A DNA stretch of 64,000 nt from Clostridium_S neuense (GTDB lineage: Bacteria > Bacillota > Clostridia > Clostridiales > Clostridiaceae). Made by a program: the position numbers and the translations under genes. Shown one piece after another: positions 9,511-18,386 of the stretch (positions are counted from its first letter, which is position 1; each line of letters opens with the position of its first letter). The notes beneath the pieces are model-generated. The model was not told the origin of the DNA and ran no database searches. It was given only the letters and a program-made list of their open reading frames with translations. The stretch lies in contig NZ_JBJIAA010000009.1 in NCBI RefSeq assembly GCF_045310695.1, forward strand, positions 155,201 through 219,200. Direction: 5' to 3'.

Positions 9511-9804
9511 TTATTGAGGAATTTCTATTTTAGGCTTTTTCTTGGATTTTCTGTATAAAACCAATTTTCTTCCTATAGCCTGTATTCCCTCACTATTTAA
9601 TTTGCCGCATATAACATCACTTGCTTCTCTAGGTGTAAACTCACTATTTTCAAGAATATTTATTTTAATTAGCTCTCTTGCTTCAAGTGCATCATCTATT
9701 TGCTTTAAAAAAGTTTCATCTATTCCATTCTTCCCTAATTGAAAAATTGGATTTATAGTATTTGCCATACTTCTTAAAAATGCTCTTTGTTTACCAGTTA
9801 ACAT
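9511..9804 (-). CDS. yhbY: YhbY/CRM-domain RNA-binding protein (YqeI-like)
   Basis: The 97-residue protein begins MLTGKQRAFLRSMANT and carries the CRM-domain GxxG loop in QLGKNGID. Such proteins associate with pre-50S ribosomal particles. The ATG at 9804 was chosen because AGGAGG lies just upstream and family members begin with this LTGKQR sequence; the longer in-frame version would run into obg. It follows obg with a short gap, part of an obg-yhbY-nadD-yqeK string common in Firmicutes. Confidence 0.87.
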   Translation of the reverse strand: MLTGKQRAFLRSMANTINPIFQLGKNGIDETFLKQIDDALEARELIKINILENSEFTPREASDVICGKLNSEGIQAIGRKLVLYRKSKKKPKIEIPQ

Positions 9805-9814
9805 AAAAATCCTC

Positions 9815-11089
9815 CTAAAGTAAAAACTCAAATTCAAAATCATTTAATCTAACTAAATCGCCATCTTTTATTCCAAGTTCCATAAGTTCATTCATTATTC
9901 CCTTATTCTTTAATACCTTATGGAAGTATCTAAGTGAATCTGGCTCATTTACATTTACACTATTTAAAAGTCTATCAACAAAGCTACCTTCAACAATATA
10001 ACAATTATCTTCTTTTCTAATGGTATAAGTGAATTTCTTATCCTCTGGTATAAACTTATCTTCTTCTGATATTTCTATATCAGTTACAGGTATTGTACTT
10101 AAAATTCTAGCACTTTCCTTTATAAGTTCATCTACACCAAGCTTAGTAGCTGCTGAAATTTTAAATACATTCTTGTAGCCTAATTTAGAAACCTTATCTT
10201 TAAATTCTTCAAACTGCTTATCATCATAAAGCATATCGCTTTTATTAGCTGCAACTATTTGAGGTCTATCCCAAAGCTTCACATTGTATTTTTTTAATTC
10301 CTCATTTATTTTTAGAAAATCTTCAAAAGGATCTCTTCCTTCAGAAGCTGAAATATCGACAACATGGATTAAAAGCCTAGTTCTTTCAATATGTCTTAAA
10401 AATTCAAATCCAAGTCCAACTCCTTCAGCAGCCCCCTCTATAATTCCAGGTATATCTGCCATTACAAAACTATTTATGCCTGGCAAACTTACAACTCCAA
10501 GATTAGGTGTGATAGTTGTGAAATGGTAATTTGCAATTTTAGGTCTTGCTTTTGATACCACTGAAAGAAGCGTTGACTTTCCTACGTTTGGAAAACCAAT
10601 AAGACCTACATCTGCAAGAAGCTTTAATTCAAGCTTTATCCATCTATCTTCTCCTGGCATTCCAGGTTCTGCAAAATTAGGTGCCTGTCTTGTAGGAGTA
10701 CAAAATTTCACATTTCCTTTTCCGCCTTTTCCACCCTTTGCAACAACAAATTTATCTCCTTCATGGGCAAGATCCGCCATAATTTTATCGCTTTCGAAGT
10801 CTCTTACAACTGTTCCCATAGGAACTTTTATGTATAAGTCTTCTCCATCTTTTCCATAACACTTTGACCCTCCACCGTTTTCTCCATCTTTAGCTGCATA
10901 TTTTCTTCTATATTTAAAATCAAGAAGAGTAGTCATATTAGGTTCAACTGTTATTATTACACTTCCGCCTTCTCCACCGTCGCCGCCATCAGGTCCTCCA
11001 AGTGGAATGTACTTCTCTCTTCTAAAAGAAATAGCTCCATCTCCACCCTTACCTGATTTAACCAATATTTTTGCTGTATCTATAAACAT
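9815..11089 (-). CDS. obg: Obg/CgtA GTPase
   Basis: The 424-residue protein has the glycine-rich Obg fold (1-158), the G domain with GFPNVGKSTLL, DIPGIIEGA and NKSD, and the C-terminal OCT domain (about 345-424) found in Gram-positive Obg. It binds GTP and acts in 50S ribosome assembly and stress or sporulation control. The ATG at 11089 follows AAAGGTGAG; a GTG nine bases upstream is in frame. It follows the L27 gene after a terminator and a 260-base gap, so it probably has its own promoter. Confidence 0.95.
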   Translation of the reverse strand: MFIDTAKILVKSGKGGDGAISFRREKYIPLGGPDGGDGGEGGSVIITVEPNMTTLLDFKYRRKYAAKDGENGGGSKCYGKDGEDLYIKVPMGTVVRDFESDKIMADLAHEGDKFVVAKGGKGGKGNVKFCTPTRQAPNFAEPGMPGEDRWIKLELKLLADVGLIGFPNVGKSTLLSVVSKARPKIANYHFTTITPNLGVVSLPGINSFVMADIPGIIEGAAEGVGLGFEFLRHIERTRLLIHVVDISASEGRDPFEDFLKINEELKKYNVKLWDRPQIVAANKSDMLYDDKQFEEFKDKVSKLGYKNVFKISAATKLGVDELIKESARILSTIPVTDIEISEEDKFIPEDKKFTYTIRKEDNCYIVEGSFVDRLLNSVNVNEPDSLRYFHKVLKNKGIMNELMELGIKDGDLVRLNDFEFEFLL

Positions 11090-11098
11090 TTTTCTCAC

Positions 11099-11356
11099 CT
11101 TTTACCTTTTAATTTTAATTAGTAGCTTTATTTAAAGATAAACCGCTCTAAAACTTGAAATCAATTTGTACCCAAATACCCGTCTTCTAGGCATTTAGTG
11201 ACACATGGATTTCAATAGCTGAAGCAGCATATCTATATAAGAATTTTGATATTATATATTATAACCATTAGTTACATAACTTTTATCAATATTCTTTTAA
11301 ATCATAGCTTTATTATCTTCATTTTCAGGGATTTTTATCAGCAAAATTCAAGAGTT
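11099..11356 (-). other. Upstream region of obg with a nested inverted repeat
   Basis: The region between the L27 terminator and obg carries no reading frame. TATAAT on the minus strand near 11260 is a candidate -10 box without a clear -35. Between it and obg, 11155-11215 forms a nested hairpin: TTGAAATC pairs with GATTTCAA at the ends, and AAAT/ATTT with CC/GG inside. If transcribed, this structure would sit in the obg leader. I do not recognise it as a known RNA family. Confidence 0.4.
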
Positions 11357-11387
11357 TTAAAAAAGCACCCTTTAAATTAGGGTGCTC
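11357..11387 (-). terminator. Terminator of the rplU-prp-rpmA operon
   Basis: On the minus strand GCACCC (complement of 11380-11385) pairs with GGGTGC (complement of 11365-11370) and is followed by a T-run (A-run at 11358-11364 on the plus strand). It starts right after the rpmA stop. Confidence 0.85.
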
Positions 11388-11390
11388 TTA

Positions 11391-11693
11391 CTATTCTGCT
11401 ACGCTTTCTTCAGCAGCAACTGGATAAACACTTGCTACTTTTTTAGATCTACCTACTCTTTCAAACTTAACTATACCATCAACTTTAGCAAAGAGAGTAT
11501 CGTCTCCACCTCTGCCTACGTTTGCACCAGGATGAATTTTAGTTCCTCTTTGTCTAACAAGTATATTGCCAGCTAAAACGAACTGTCCATCTGCTGATTT
11601 AGTTCCAAGTCTTTTAGATTCACTATCTCTTCCGTTCTTTGAACTACCTACTCCTTTTTTGTGCGCACACAACTGAAGGTTTATTATTCTCAT
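11391..11693 (-). CDS. rpmA: 50S ribosomal protein L27
   Basis: The 100-residue protein carries L27 signatures such as KNGRDSESKRLG and GNILVRQRGTKIHPG. The N-terminus MRIINLQLCAHKKG is the Firmicutes type, in which a short leader ending before the mature AHKKG start is cleaved by the Prp protease, encoded immediately upstream. L27 reaches the peptidyl-transferase centre of the 50S subunit. The gene is third in the L21-Prp-L27 operon. Confidence 0.96.
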   Translation of the reverse strand: MRIINLQLCAHKKGVGSSKNGRDSESKRLGTKSADGQFVLAGNILVRQRGTKIHPGANVGRGGDDTLFAKVDGIVKFERVGRSKKVASVYPVAAEESVAE

Positions 11694-11697
11694 ATAA

Positions 11698-12072
11698 CTA
11701 CACCTCCTCCAAGGTTATATTCATATATTCTCTATAAGTTAATTCCAAATTTTTAAGACCTATAAATGTAGTCTCCATCAAAACTTGAGTCTTTTTAATT
11801 TCACTCGAAGCTAGATTTTCTAGATTTAAAGCTATGTATCCTTCTTCTACGGTACATTTCACTTTTAATTTTAATACTTCTTCAATTCCAAGTATGCATA
11901 TCTGACCTAAAAGTGACACTCCGCTGCACGCTATATCATCATATATCATGTTAGTTTCAGGATCATAATTGTCATTACTTTTCTCAAAGCTTTTAGCATT
12001 GCGGTCTGCATGACCTCTTATAATATAAGAAACAAGCATCCCATCTTTTTTCTTAAAAGTTATATCAATCAT
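11698..12072 (-). CDS. prp: Ribosomal-processing cysteine protease Prp
   Basis: The 124-residue protein belongs to the YsxB/Prp family. The catalytic His lies in IRGHAD near residue 20 and the catalytic Cys in DIACSGVSLLGQ near 50. Prp removes the N-terminal extension of L27. The neighbourhood fits: it is tightly packed between rplU (3 bases) and rpmA (5 bases), and the L27 here has the extension it would cleave. Confidence 0.92.
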   Translation of the reverse strand: MIDITFKKKDGMLVSYIIRGHADRNAKSFEKSNDNYDPETNMIYDDIACSGVSLLGQICILGIEEVLKLKVKCTVEEGYIALNLENLASSEIKKTQVLMETTFIGLKNLELTYREYMNITLEEV

Positions 12073-12074
12073 AA

Positions 12075-12386
12075 TTATGCTTCAATCTTTTCTACTACAA
12101 GTTTAGTATAAGCCTGTCTGTGTCCATGTTTTCTTCTGTAGTCTTTCTTTCTCTTGTATTTAAATACAATAACTTTTTTAGCTTTTCCTTGTGCTGCAAC
12201 TTTAGCAACAACTTTAGCTCCTTCAACTACAGGTTTTCCAACTACTATTCCATCTTCTTTTTCAACTAAAAGAACATTTCCTAATTCTACACTTGAATCA
12301 ACTTCAGCTTCAAGCTTTTCAACGTAAATTACGTCTCCTTCTTGAACTCTGTATTGCTTTCCTCCTGTAACAACTACTGCATGCAT
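12075..12386 (-). CDS. rplU: 50S ribosomal protein L21
   Basis: The 103-residue protein has the L21 pattern: VVTGGKQYRVQEGD at the start, KVIVFKYKRKKDYRRKHGHR near the end. It is a primary 23S rRNA-binding protein of the large subunit. It is the first gene of the L21-Prp-L27 operon and has its own promoter and a leader that matches the position and appearance of the L21 leader. Confidence 0.96.
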   Translation of the reverse strand: MHAVVVTGGKQYRVQEGDVIYVEKLEAEVDSSVELGNVLLVEKEDGIVVGKPVVEGAKVVAKVAAQGKAKKVIVFKYKRKKDYRRKHGHRQAYTKLVVEKIEA

Positions 12387-12477
12387 TAATAAAACACCTC
12401 CTCATATACGGTCTCGCCAGTGAGGGTACACTTTTACGTGTTTAATAAAAACCCTTTTTGTGCGGTCTACAAATGCC
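12387..12477 (-). ncRNA. Probable L21 leader (autoregulatory 5' UTR of rplU)
   Basis: The roughly 90-base transcript leader before rplU contains a hairpin from ACACGTAAAAGTGT and the segment CTCACTGGCGAGACCGTA shortly before AGGAGGTG. Its location and the ACTGGCGAGACC stretch resemble the Firmicutes ribosomal protein L21 leader family. The match is from memory of that family and should be confirmed with a covariance model. Confidence 0.65.
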
Positions 12478-12506
12478 ATTGTAACACATACATCAATCTT
12501 TGTAAA
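12478..12506 (-). promoter_or_regulatory. Sigma-A type promoter of the rplU operon
   Basis: On the minus strand TTTACA (12506-12501) and TACAAT (12483-12478) are spaced by 17 bases. The box pair lies between the end of the RNase G-like gene and the L21 leader. Confidence 0.75.
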
Positions 12507-12512
12507 GTAATT

Positions 12513-13955
12513 TTATCCATAAATCTTAAACTGACTTAGCTTTTCAATTTTGTCTTCAAAAACAACAAGTTCAACCTTAAAAAATCTCATGTTATCCTTA
12601 AAATCTATATATATGTTTCCATCTTCTACCCCAATGTCAGCTGCAAAAGTTTTTGTATCGGTTAATATTCTTTCTTTATATCTTTTATCAATTTCTATAT
12701 AAATATTTTTTTCACCACTGTGATCGTTCAAGCATCTTGCAACTTTATTGCCTATGAGATTTTTCATATACCTTAAGCTAAGCTGTTTTCCATTTCCACT
12801 ACAAAACTCACACTTTTCTTGTATATATTCACATATGGATTTTCCTTTTCTTCTTCTAGCAATTTGTACAAGATTTAACTCTGTAAATGGATAAACTACA
12901 GTCTTATTCTTGTCATTTTTAAAGCCTTCCTCAAGTATATTTAAAATTTTTCTTTTGATACTGATGTCACTAATATCTATGAAGTCCACTACTATTATGC
13001 CGCTTAAATTTCTCAATTTTATTTGACGCACTACTTCTCTTGCAGCTTCTAAATTAGTGACTACAGCCGTCCGTGCTATGTCTCTGCCTTTAACATTTTT
13101 TCCCGAATTCACATCAATAGCATACAGAGCTTCGGTTTTATCTATTACTATAAAACCACCACACTCAAGCTTTACTTCTTTATTAGTTAGCTCTAAAATT
13201 TCCTGCTCTATACCGTAATAATCCATTAAGTTTATAACATTATCATGGAAACTAAGTTTACAATTTATATCCTTTTTACTTTCAACATACTCTTTTATAT
13301 AATCAAAATCTTTTTTATCATTAACTATTATTTCAGCTGTTTCTTCATCTACTCTATCCCTTAAAACCTTTGCTATTGCCCCACCAGCATTATATAACAT
13401 ACCTCTAAGGTTTGAATTTTTACTTTTAGAAATTATATTTTTGTATATATCATATAGCTTTTTTATTTCTATATTTACAGTTTCAAAATCAACTTTAAGT
13501 GCATTTGTTCTAATCATAACGCCCACATCCTCAGGCTTTAATATGGAGCCTTTAAGATTATTTATATATTCCTTATCAGTTATTTTTTTTGAAATTTCTA
13601 TTTCCTTGTGTGATGTCATGATTACCGCATATCTTCCCGGCACAGTTATAGCGTTACTAACCTTAGGTCCTTTACTTCCTGAAGCTTCTTTAATTATCTC
13701 AACTAAAAGCTCTTCTCCTTTTCTTAAATTCAAGTTATTAAGCTTACTATCCATATAAAGATATGCACTTTTAGTCTCTCCAATATCTACAAAAGCACAC
13801 TTTATAGCAGGTACTATATTTTTTACAATGCCCTTATATATTTGTCCTGAACATATATCATTATCCTCTTCAATAAAGCACTGCTCAAGTTTTCCATCTT
13901 GTTTTACAGCTATACGTAAAGTCTTTCTGCATCTTTCCACATATATTTGTTTCAA
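12513..13955 (-). CDS. rng: Ribonuclease G/E family endoribonuclease
   Basis: The 480-residue protein has an S1 domain (about 30-120), the RNase E/G catalytic core with the metal-site aspartates in YAIDVNSG and GIIVVDFIDI, and the zinc-link cysteines in CEFCSGNGKQ. The length fits RNase G rather than full RNase E. It cleaves single-stranded AU-rich RNA and takes part in rRNA and mRNA processing. A TTG start at 13955 with GAGGTG seven bases upstream gives MKQIYVERC, the usual family start; a GTG nine bases earlier is the alternative. It follows the DUF2344 gene closely. Confidence 0.9.
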   Translation of the reverse strand: MKQIYVERCRKTLRIAVKQDGKLEQCFIEEDNDICSGQIYKGIVKNIVPAIKCAFVDIGETKSAYLYMDSKLNNLNLRKGEELLVEIIKEASGSKGPKVSNAITVPGRYAVIMTSHKEIEISKKITDKEYINNLKGSILKPEDVGVMIRTNALKVDFETVNIEIKKLYDIYKNIISKSKNSNLRGMLYNAGGAIAKVLRDRVDEETAEIIVNDKKDFDYIKEYVESKKDINCKLSFHDNVINLMDYYGIEQEILELTNKEVKLECGGFIVIDKTEALYAIDVNSGKNVKGRDIARTAVVTNLEAAREVVRQIKLRNLSGIIVVDFIDISDISIKRKILNILEEGFKNDKNKTVVYPFTELNLVQIARRRKGKSICEYIQEKCEFCSGNGKQLSLRYMKNLIGNKVARCLNDHSGEKNIYIEIDKRYKERILTDTKTFAADIGVEDGNIYIDFKDNMRFFKVELVVFEDKIEKLSQFKIYG

Positions 13956-13965
13956 TAAAAACACC

Positions 13966-14685
13966 TCATATTTTGAAAAATTTAAAAAGAGAAACTAAAT
14001 TATTTTCCTTAAGTCCATACATTTCTTCCCTTTTAACTTCACAAAATAAATCAAAATCTGCACAGCTAGTATTATCCTTTATATAATTACACAAAAGCTC
14101 AGGTGAAAGATTTTCTCTACTGCCACAGGACAATAATGTATCTATTCGCAAAGTACTGCCTTCTATTTTATAATTTAATTTTCTTATCATAGCCTTTATG
14201 TTAACCATTTTTTCAGTTTTCTTACTTTTTTTAAGAGTAATCCACTCTTTTTTATTTAAAAGCTCTTTTAGTTCTGCTTCTAATTTTTCTGTATTTTTAT
14301 ATCTTATATTTATAGAATACCTTGCTGCATCAACTGCTGCCATAGATTGTTCAACTTTTTTACCATCATCATAATATTTTTTTTCAATTTTTAAAACATC
14401 AATAATCTTCAAATCTACAGGTGAAACTTCATTAAACTTATTTTTTATATCTTCTTCCTTTACTTCTTCTAAAAATTCCACATCCATATATTCTCCATCA
14501 GAATAAACACCAACAGAAAGAGGCTGTGCTATGGACATTATCATATGTGGATTAAATCCATTTGAGTGTTCTACTGGAAGACCGCTTCTATTAAAGGCCC
14601 TTTGTATATTTCTCATTATATCTAAGTGAGAAACAAATTTTATATCATAACCCTTACTGTACTTTATTAAATAACGCACCTTCAA
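13966..14685 (-). CDS. DUF2344 / TIGR03936 family protein (radical SAM partner)
   Basis: The 239-residue protein starts with VRYLIKYSKGYDIKFVSHLD and continues with RSGLPVEHSNGFNPHM, typical of the TIGR03936 (DUF2344) family. The family is usually encoded next to, or fused with, a TIGR03960 radical SAM protein, as here, where the two genes overlap by 32 bases. The biochemical role is not established; a link to RNA or tRNA modification is an inference from the RNase G and ribosomal neighbours. Confidence 0.88.
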   Translation of the reverse strand: MKVRYLIKYSKGYDIKFVSHLDIMRNIQRAFNRSGLPVEHSNGFNPHMIMSIAQPLSVGVYSDGEYMDVEFLEEVKEEDIKNKFNEVSPVDLKIIDVLKIEKKYYDDGKKVEQSMAAVDAARYSINIRYKNTEKLEAELKELLNKKEWITLKKSKKTEKMVNIKAMIRKLNYKIEGSTLRIDTLLSCGSRENLSPELLCNYIKDNTSCADFDLFCEVKREEMYGLKENNLVSLFKFFKI

Positions 14686-16522
14686 AACACTCCTCTTCCT
14701 TAAAGCTTTTGTTTATACCACAATTTTTACATCCTTGCCTACAATCTGGTGTTACAACTGCCTTTTTAGCTTTTTCATTTTCACTCATTAAAAAGCTCTT
14801 TGACACTCCAACATCTATAAAATCCCAAGGAAGAACTTCATCGTAGCTTCTATCTCTATAAACATAAAAATCTGGATTTACGCCACATTCTTTAAAGGCT
14901 TCCATCCATATGTCATTATTAAAATACTCAGACCAGCCATCAAATTTAGCACCTTTTTCAAAAGCCTTTATAAGAACATCACATACTCTTCTATCTCCTC
15001 TTGCAAAAACCGCTTCAAGAAAGCTTACTGGAGTTTCATGCCAGTTATAAGTTATAACTCTTGCATCTGAAAGTTCTTCTCTAAGTTCTCCAATTTTTCC
15101 TCTTACATTTTCTATATTATCCATAGGCGCCCATTGAAATGGCGTAAATGGTTTTGGTACAAATATTGAGGTACTTAAAGTTACCTTAAGACCCTTTTTT
15201 CTTACTTCCTTTGGAACCTTATAGTATTCAGCTACTACCTTCTTGCCCAAATTGCCAATTCCTCTAACATCCTCTGGAGTTTCATATGGAAGTCCTATCA
15301 TAAAATAAAGCTTTATTGTAGTCCAGCCATTTTTAAAGGCACTGCTTACAGAATCCATAAGATTTTGTTCTGTAACTCCTTTATTTATTACATCCCTCAT
15401 TCTCTGTGTTCCAGCCTCTGGTGCAAAGGTAAGCCCCGATTTTCTTACCTTTTGAATTTCCTTTATTAAATCTACAGAAAAGGAATCTATCCTAAGGGAT
15501 GGAAGTGAAACACTTACTTTTTTTTCTTTGTACTTTTCTACTAGACCCTTTATAAGGTTCTGAATATCTGAATAGTCACATATACTTAGTGATGTAAGTG
15601 ACAATTCTTCATATCCAGTATTTTTAATAAGTTTATCTGCAAGCTCTATCAATTTATCAGTTTTCTTTTCCCTTACAGGCCTATAAATCATACCTGCCTG
15701 ACAGAATCTACATCCTCTTGTGCAACCTCTAAAGGTCTCAAGCATTATCCTATCATGAACAATTTCATTATATGGAACTACTATTTTATCTGGATAAACA
15801 ACGTCATTAAAGTTTTTAATTATTCTCTTTTTAACTTTTGCGGGAACATCATCATATAAAGGCTTAAACTCATCAATTGTCCCATCTTCCTTATATGTGA
15901 CATTGTAAAGACTTGGTACATATGTTCCTTCTATGTGAGATGCCATCCTTAAAAATTCTTTCTTAGAAATTCCATCATTCTTGCATTTTTTATATAAATC
16001 TAAAACCTCATTTAAATGCTCTTCACCCTCACCAAGTGAAAACAAATCTGCTATATCATATAGAGGTTCTGGGTTATATGCACAAGGTCCTCCACATAGT
16101 ACTATTGGATCTTCCTCTTTTCTTTCTGATGCCCTAACAGCTATACCTGAAAGATCAAGCATATTAAGTATATTTGTATAACTCATTTCATATTGAAGTG
16201 TAAAACCTATAAAATCAAATTCGCAAAGAGGATCTTTTGTTTCAAGAGCATATAATGGAATATTATTTTCTCTCATCAATTTTTCCATATCCGGCCATGG
16301 AGCATAAACTCTTTCACAATAAGTATCCTCTCTTAAATTTAAGACATGATAAAGAATTTTGATTCCAAGATGTGACATTCCAACTTCATAAACATCTGGA
16401 AAACAAAATGCAAATCGCATATCTACTTTTTCTTTATCTTTAATTACCGAATTATATTCTTTTCCAACATACCTTGCTGGTTTTTCAACCTTATATAAGA
16501 TATCATCTGAACATTTGTTCAT
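14654..16522 (-). CDS. TIGR03960 family B12-binding radical SAM protein
   Basis: The 622-residue protein has a B12-binding-like N-terminal region (about 30-190), then the radical SAM cluster motif TRGCRFCQAG (CxxxCxxC in the sequence CTRGCRFC) near residue 285, and a C-terminal cysteine cluster CRQGCKNCG. TIGR03960 proteins are widespread in Firmicutes and almost always neighbour a DUF2344 protein, as here. The reaction is unknown. It lies between the SpoIVFB-like gene and the RNase G gene. Confidence 0.9.
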   Translation of the reverse strand: MNKCSDDILYKVEKPARYVGKEYNSVIKDKEKVDMRFAFCFPDVYEVGMSHLGIKILYHVLNLREDTYCERVYAPWPDMEKLMRENNIPLYALETKDPLCEFDFIGFTLQYEMSYTNILNMLDLSGIAVRASERKEEDPIVLCGGPCAYNPEPLYDIADLFSLGEGEEHLNEVLDLYKKCKNDGISKKEFLRMASHIEGTYVPSLYNVTYKEDGTIDEFKPLYDDVPAKVKKRIIKNFNDVVYPDKIVVPYNEIVHDRIMLETFRGCTRGCRFCQAGMIYRPVREKKTDKLIELADKLIKNTGYEELSLTSLSICDYSDIQNLIKGLVEKYKEKKVSVSLPSLRIDSFSVDLIKEIQKVRKSGLTFAPEAGTQRMRDVINKGVTEQNLMDSVSSAFKNGWTTIKLYFMIGLPYETPEDVRGIGNLGKKVVAEYYKVPKEVRKKGLKVTLSTSIFVPKPFTPFQWAPMDNIENVRGKIGELREELSDARVITYNWHETPVSFLEAVFARGDRRVCDVLIKAFEKGAKFDGWSEYFNNDIWMEAFKECGVNPDFYVYRDRSYDEVLPWDFIDVGVSKSFLMSENEKAKKAVVTPDCRQGCKNCGINKSFKEEECFEGALFNKVQ

Positions 16523-16618
16523 TAATTTTTCCTCCTAAATTTTCTCTAATGTAAAATCATTTAAACTTAGACATTTTAATATTTTAACACATATATACCT
16601 AATGACTCAACCATTAAG

Positions 16619-17473
16619 TTACTCATTGTTTTTCTTTATTTGAATAAGTTCCTCAAAAGTAATATTTCCATACTCTTTAAGAGCATTTATTATTTCTTCC
16701 TCGTAAATAGTTTTCATTGTTTTCATGTTTTCATTTAAAACAGTTAGCATAGTATATTTATTTTTGTCCACCATACTTAAGCCAAATAACAGGTCTTTTT
16801 TATAAAAAATAGATATTGTTCTATTTTCTATAACCCCATTTTTTATAAACTTTAATTTTTTTTTCATTATGTCCTCCATAATTACATAGACTATTCTTCT
16901 TCTTTCCTTAAAGGAACAAAACAAAATAAATAATGAAATTAAAATTAAATTTGGATTATCAGCTCCACAAAATAAAAATATAAAATACATCATTATAAGC
17001 ATTATTGACAATACTATACTTAAATAAACAGTTATTTTGCTAGCTTTTTTATACGAGAATTTTTTACACAAAATATCTCTAAGTATTCTTCCACCATCTA
17101 ATGGAAATGCTGGAAGCAGATTGAATATGCCTAACGATAAATTAATTATAAAAAAATTATAAAGTTCAGTGCAGTCATATTTTCTTAAGGCAGCATAAAA
17201 AATAACCGCCAGAACAAAATTCATTATGGGACCCGATATAGAAATAATTAATTCCTCTTTATAAGATGCCTCCTCTAAATTTCTAAATTTAATTGATGCT
17301 CCAAAAGGAAGTATTTCTATATGAAAACCCGAAAATCCTAATTTTCTAGCAGTTAAATAATGTACAAATTCATGAAGTATTACAAAAACAAACACAGGTA
17401 AAAGCTGTCTTCTAAATCCAATCAAGAACAGTATTATAATATAAGGAATACTGTATTTATTTAATTTAATCAT
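16619..17473 (-). CDS. spoIVFB: Site-2 type membrane metalloprotease (SpoIVFB-like, M50)
   Basis: The 284-residue protein has several membrane helices, the zinc motif HEFVH (HExxH) near residue 40 and the second metal motif FPLDGGRILRD around 130-140. A C-terminal cytoplasmic tail follows (CBS-like position). In Bacillus SpoIVFB cleaves pro-sigma-K in the mother cell during sporulation. The adjacent upstream M23-type gene looks like SpoIVFA, its regulator. The ATG at 17473 follows GTGGGG; a GTG twelve bases upstream is also in frame. Confidence 0.85.
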   Translation of the reverse strand: MIKLNKYSIPYIIILFLIGFRRQLLPVFVFVILHEFVHYLTARKLGFSGFHIEILPFGASIKFRNLEEASYKEELIISISGPIMNFVLAVIFYAALRKYDCTELYNFFIINLSLGIFNLLPAFPLDGGRILRDILCKKFSYKKASKITVYLSIVLSIMLIMMYFIFLFCGADNPNLILISLFILFCSFKERRRIVYVIMEDIMKKKLKFIKNGVIENRTISIFYKKDLLFGLSMVDKNKYTMLTVLNENMKTMKTIYEEEIINALKEYGNITFEELIQIKKNNE

Positions 17474-17514
17474 TAAAAGCCCCACATTAATTGCTCATAC
17501 GCAAATCCCAAAAC

Positions 17515-18312
17515 TTAATTTTGAGCTGACGTATCTATGTTAAAATAACTCTCAGGATTTTTATTTTCTCCCATGTACATAATTTCAAAATGAAGATGAG
17601 CTGGCTCGTTCTCTGCTTCTTTTCCGACCTTTCCAACATTGTCTCCTTTAGTTACTCCATCGCCTTTTTTAACACTTATGGAACTCAAATTTCCATACTT
17701 ACTTTCTACTCCATTTCCGTTATCGATTATAACATATTTACCAATTTCGCTATTTTGATTCACTAATTCCACAGTACCATCATAAACTGCTTTTACATCG
17801 CTGCCTTCTGAAGATTGTATATCTATACCCTTATGATTATTTTTACCTCCAAAAGAGTTTATGACTTTTCCCTTTATTGGCATTGCGTATTTACTTTCTA
17901 TTTTTTCACTAATGGTTTCTTCTCCTGTTATTTTAGACTTGAAATTTTCAATATAATCAACTGACTTTGCCTGTATACTATCAAAATTTATTTGCTTAAC
18001 ATAATTTTGGATATCACTCAAATTTACAGCCTCCGCTTTTTTTATTAAAGCGTTATAGTCATAATTATGATTTAGAAAATATTTGCAGTATGCATAAGCA
18101 TTTTTTGTTTCTGGCATCGAGCTTTCCTTAACTCCAAAAACAAATAAAAATAAAATTGCAGTTCCAATGACTTGAAATCGCAAGGTATTTAAGATCTTTT
18201 TTGTTAAGTTCTTTTTACTATACCCATTACCTGAGTATGAAGAACTATATCCCTTTCGTCTTTTAAGAATATTATTGTAATAATCCTCATATTGTGAACT
18301 AAAACTTCCCAC
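17515..18312 (-). CDS. spoIVFA: M23 peptidase-domain membrane protein (SpoIVFA-like)
   Basis: The 265-residue protein has an N-terminal cytoplasmic basic segment, one membrane helix (about 45-65), a linker, and a C-terminal LytM/M23 domain with GKVINSFGGKNNHKGIDI and HLHFEI. I place the start at a GTG (18312) because AGGAGG lies directly before it; no good site supports the upstream ATG at 18360. SpoIVFA anchors and inhibits the SpoIVFB protease; the downstream M50 gene supports that pairing. Cell-wall hydrolase activity is an alternative. Confidence 0.8.
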   Translation of the reverse strand: MGSFSSQYEDYYNNILKRRKGYSSSYSGNGYSKKNLTKKILNTLRFQVIGTAILFLFVFGVKESSMPETKNAYAYCKYFLNHNYDYNALIKKAEAVNLSDIQNYVKQINFDSIQAKSVDYIENFKSKITGEETISEKIESKYAMPIKGKVINSFGGKNNHKGIDIQSSEGSDVKAVYDGTVELVNQNSEIGKYVIIDNGNGVESKYGNLSSISVKKGDGVTKGDNVGKVGKEAENEPAHLHFEIMYMGENKNPESYFNIDTSAQN

Positions 18313-18386
18313 TTTTCCTCCTATACATAATTGATATATATTAATTATATATAAGAACATGAAGATTTATTACCATAACTTATACT

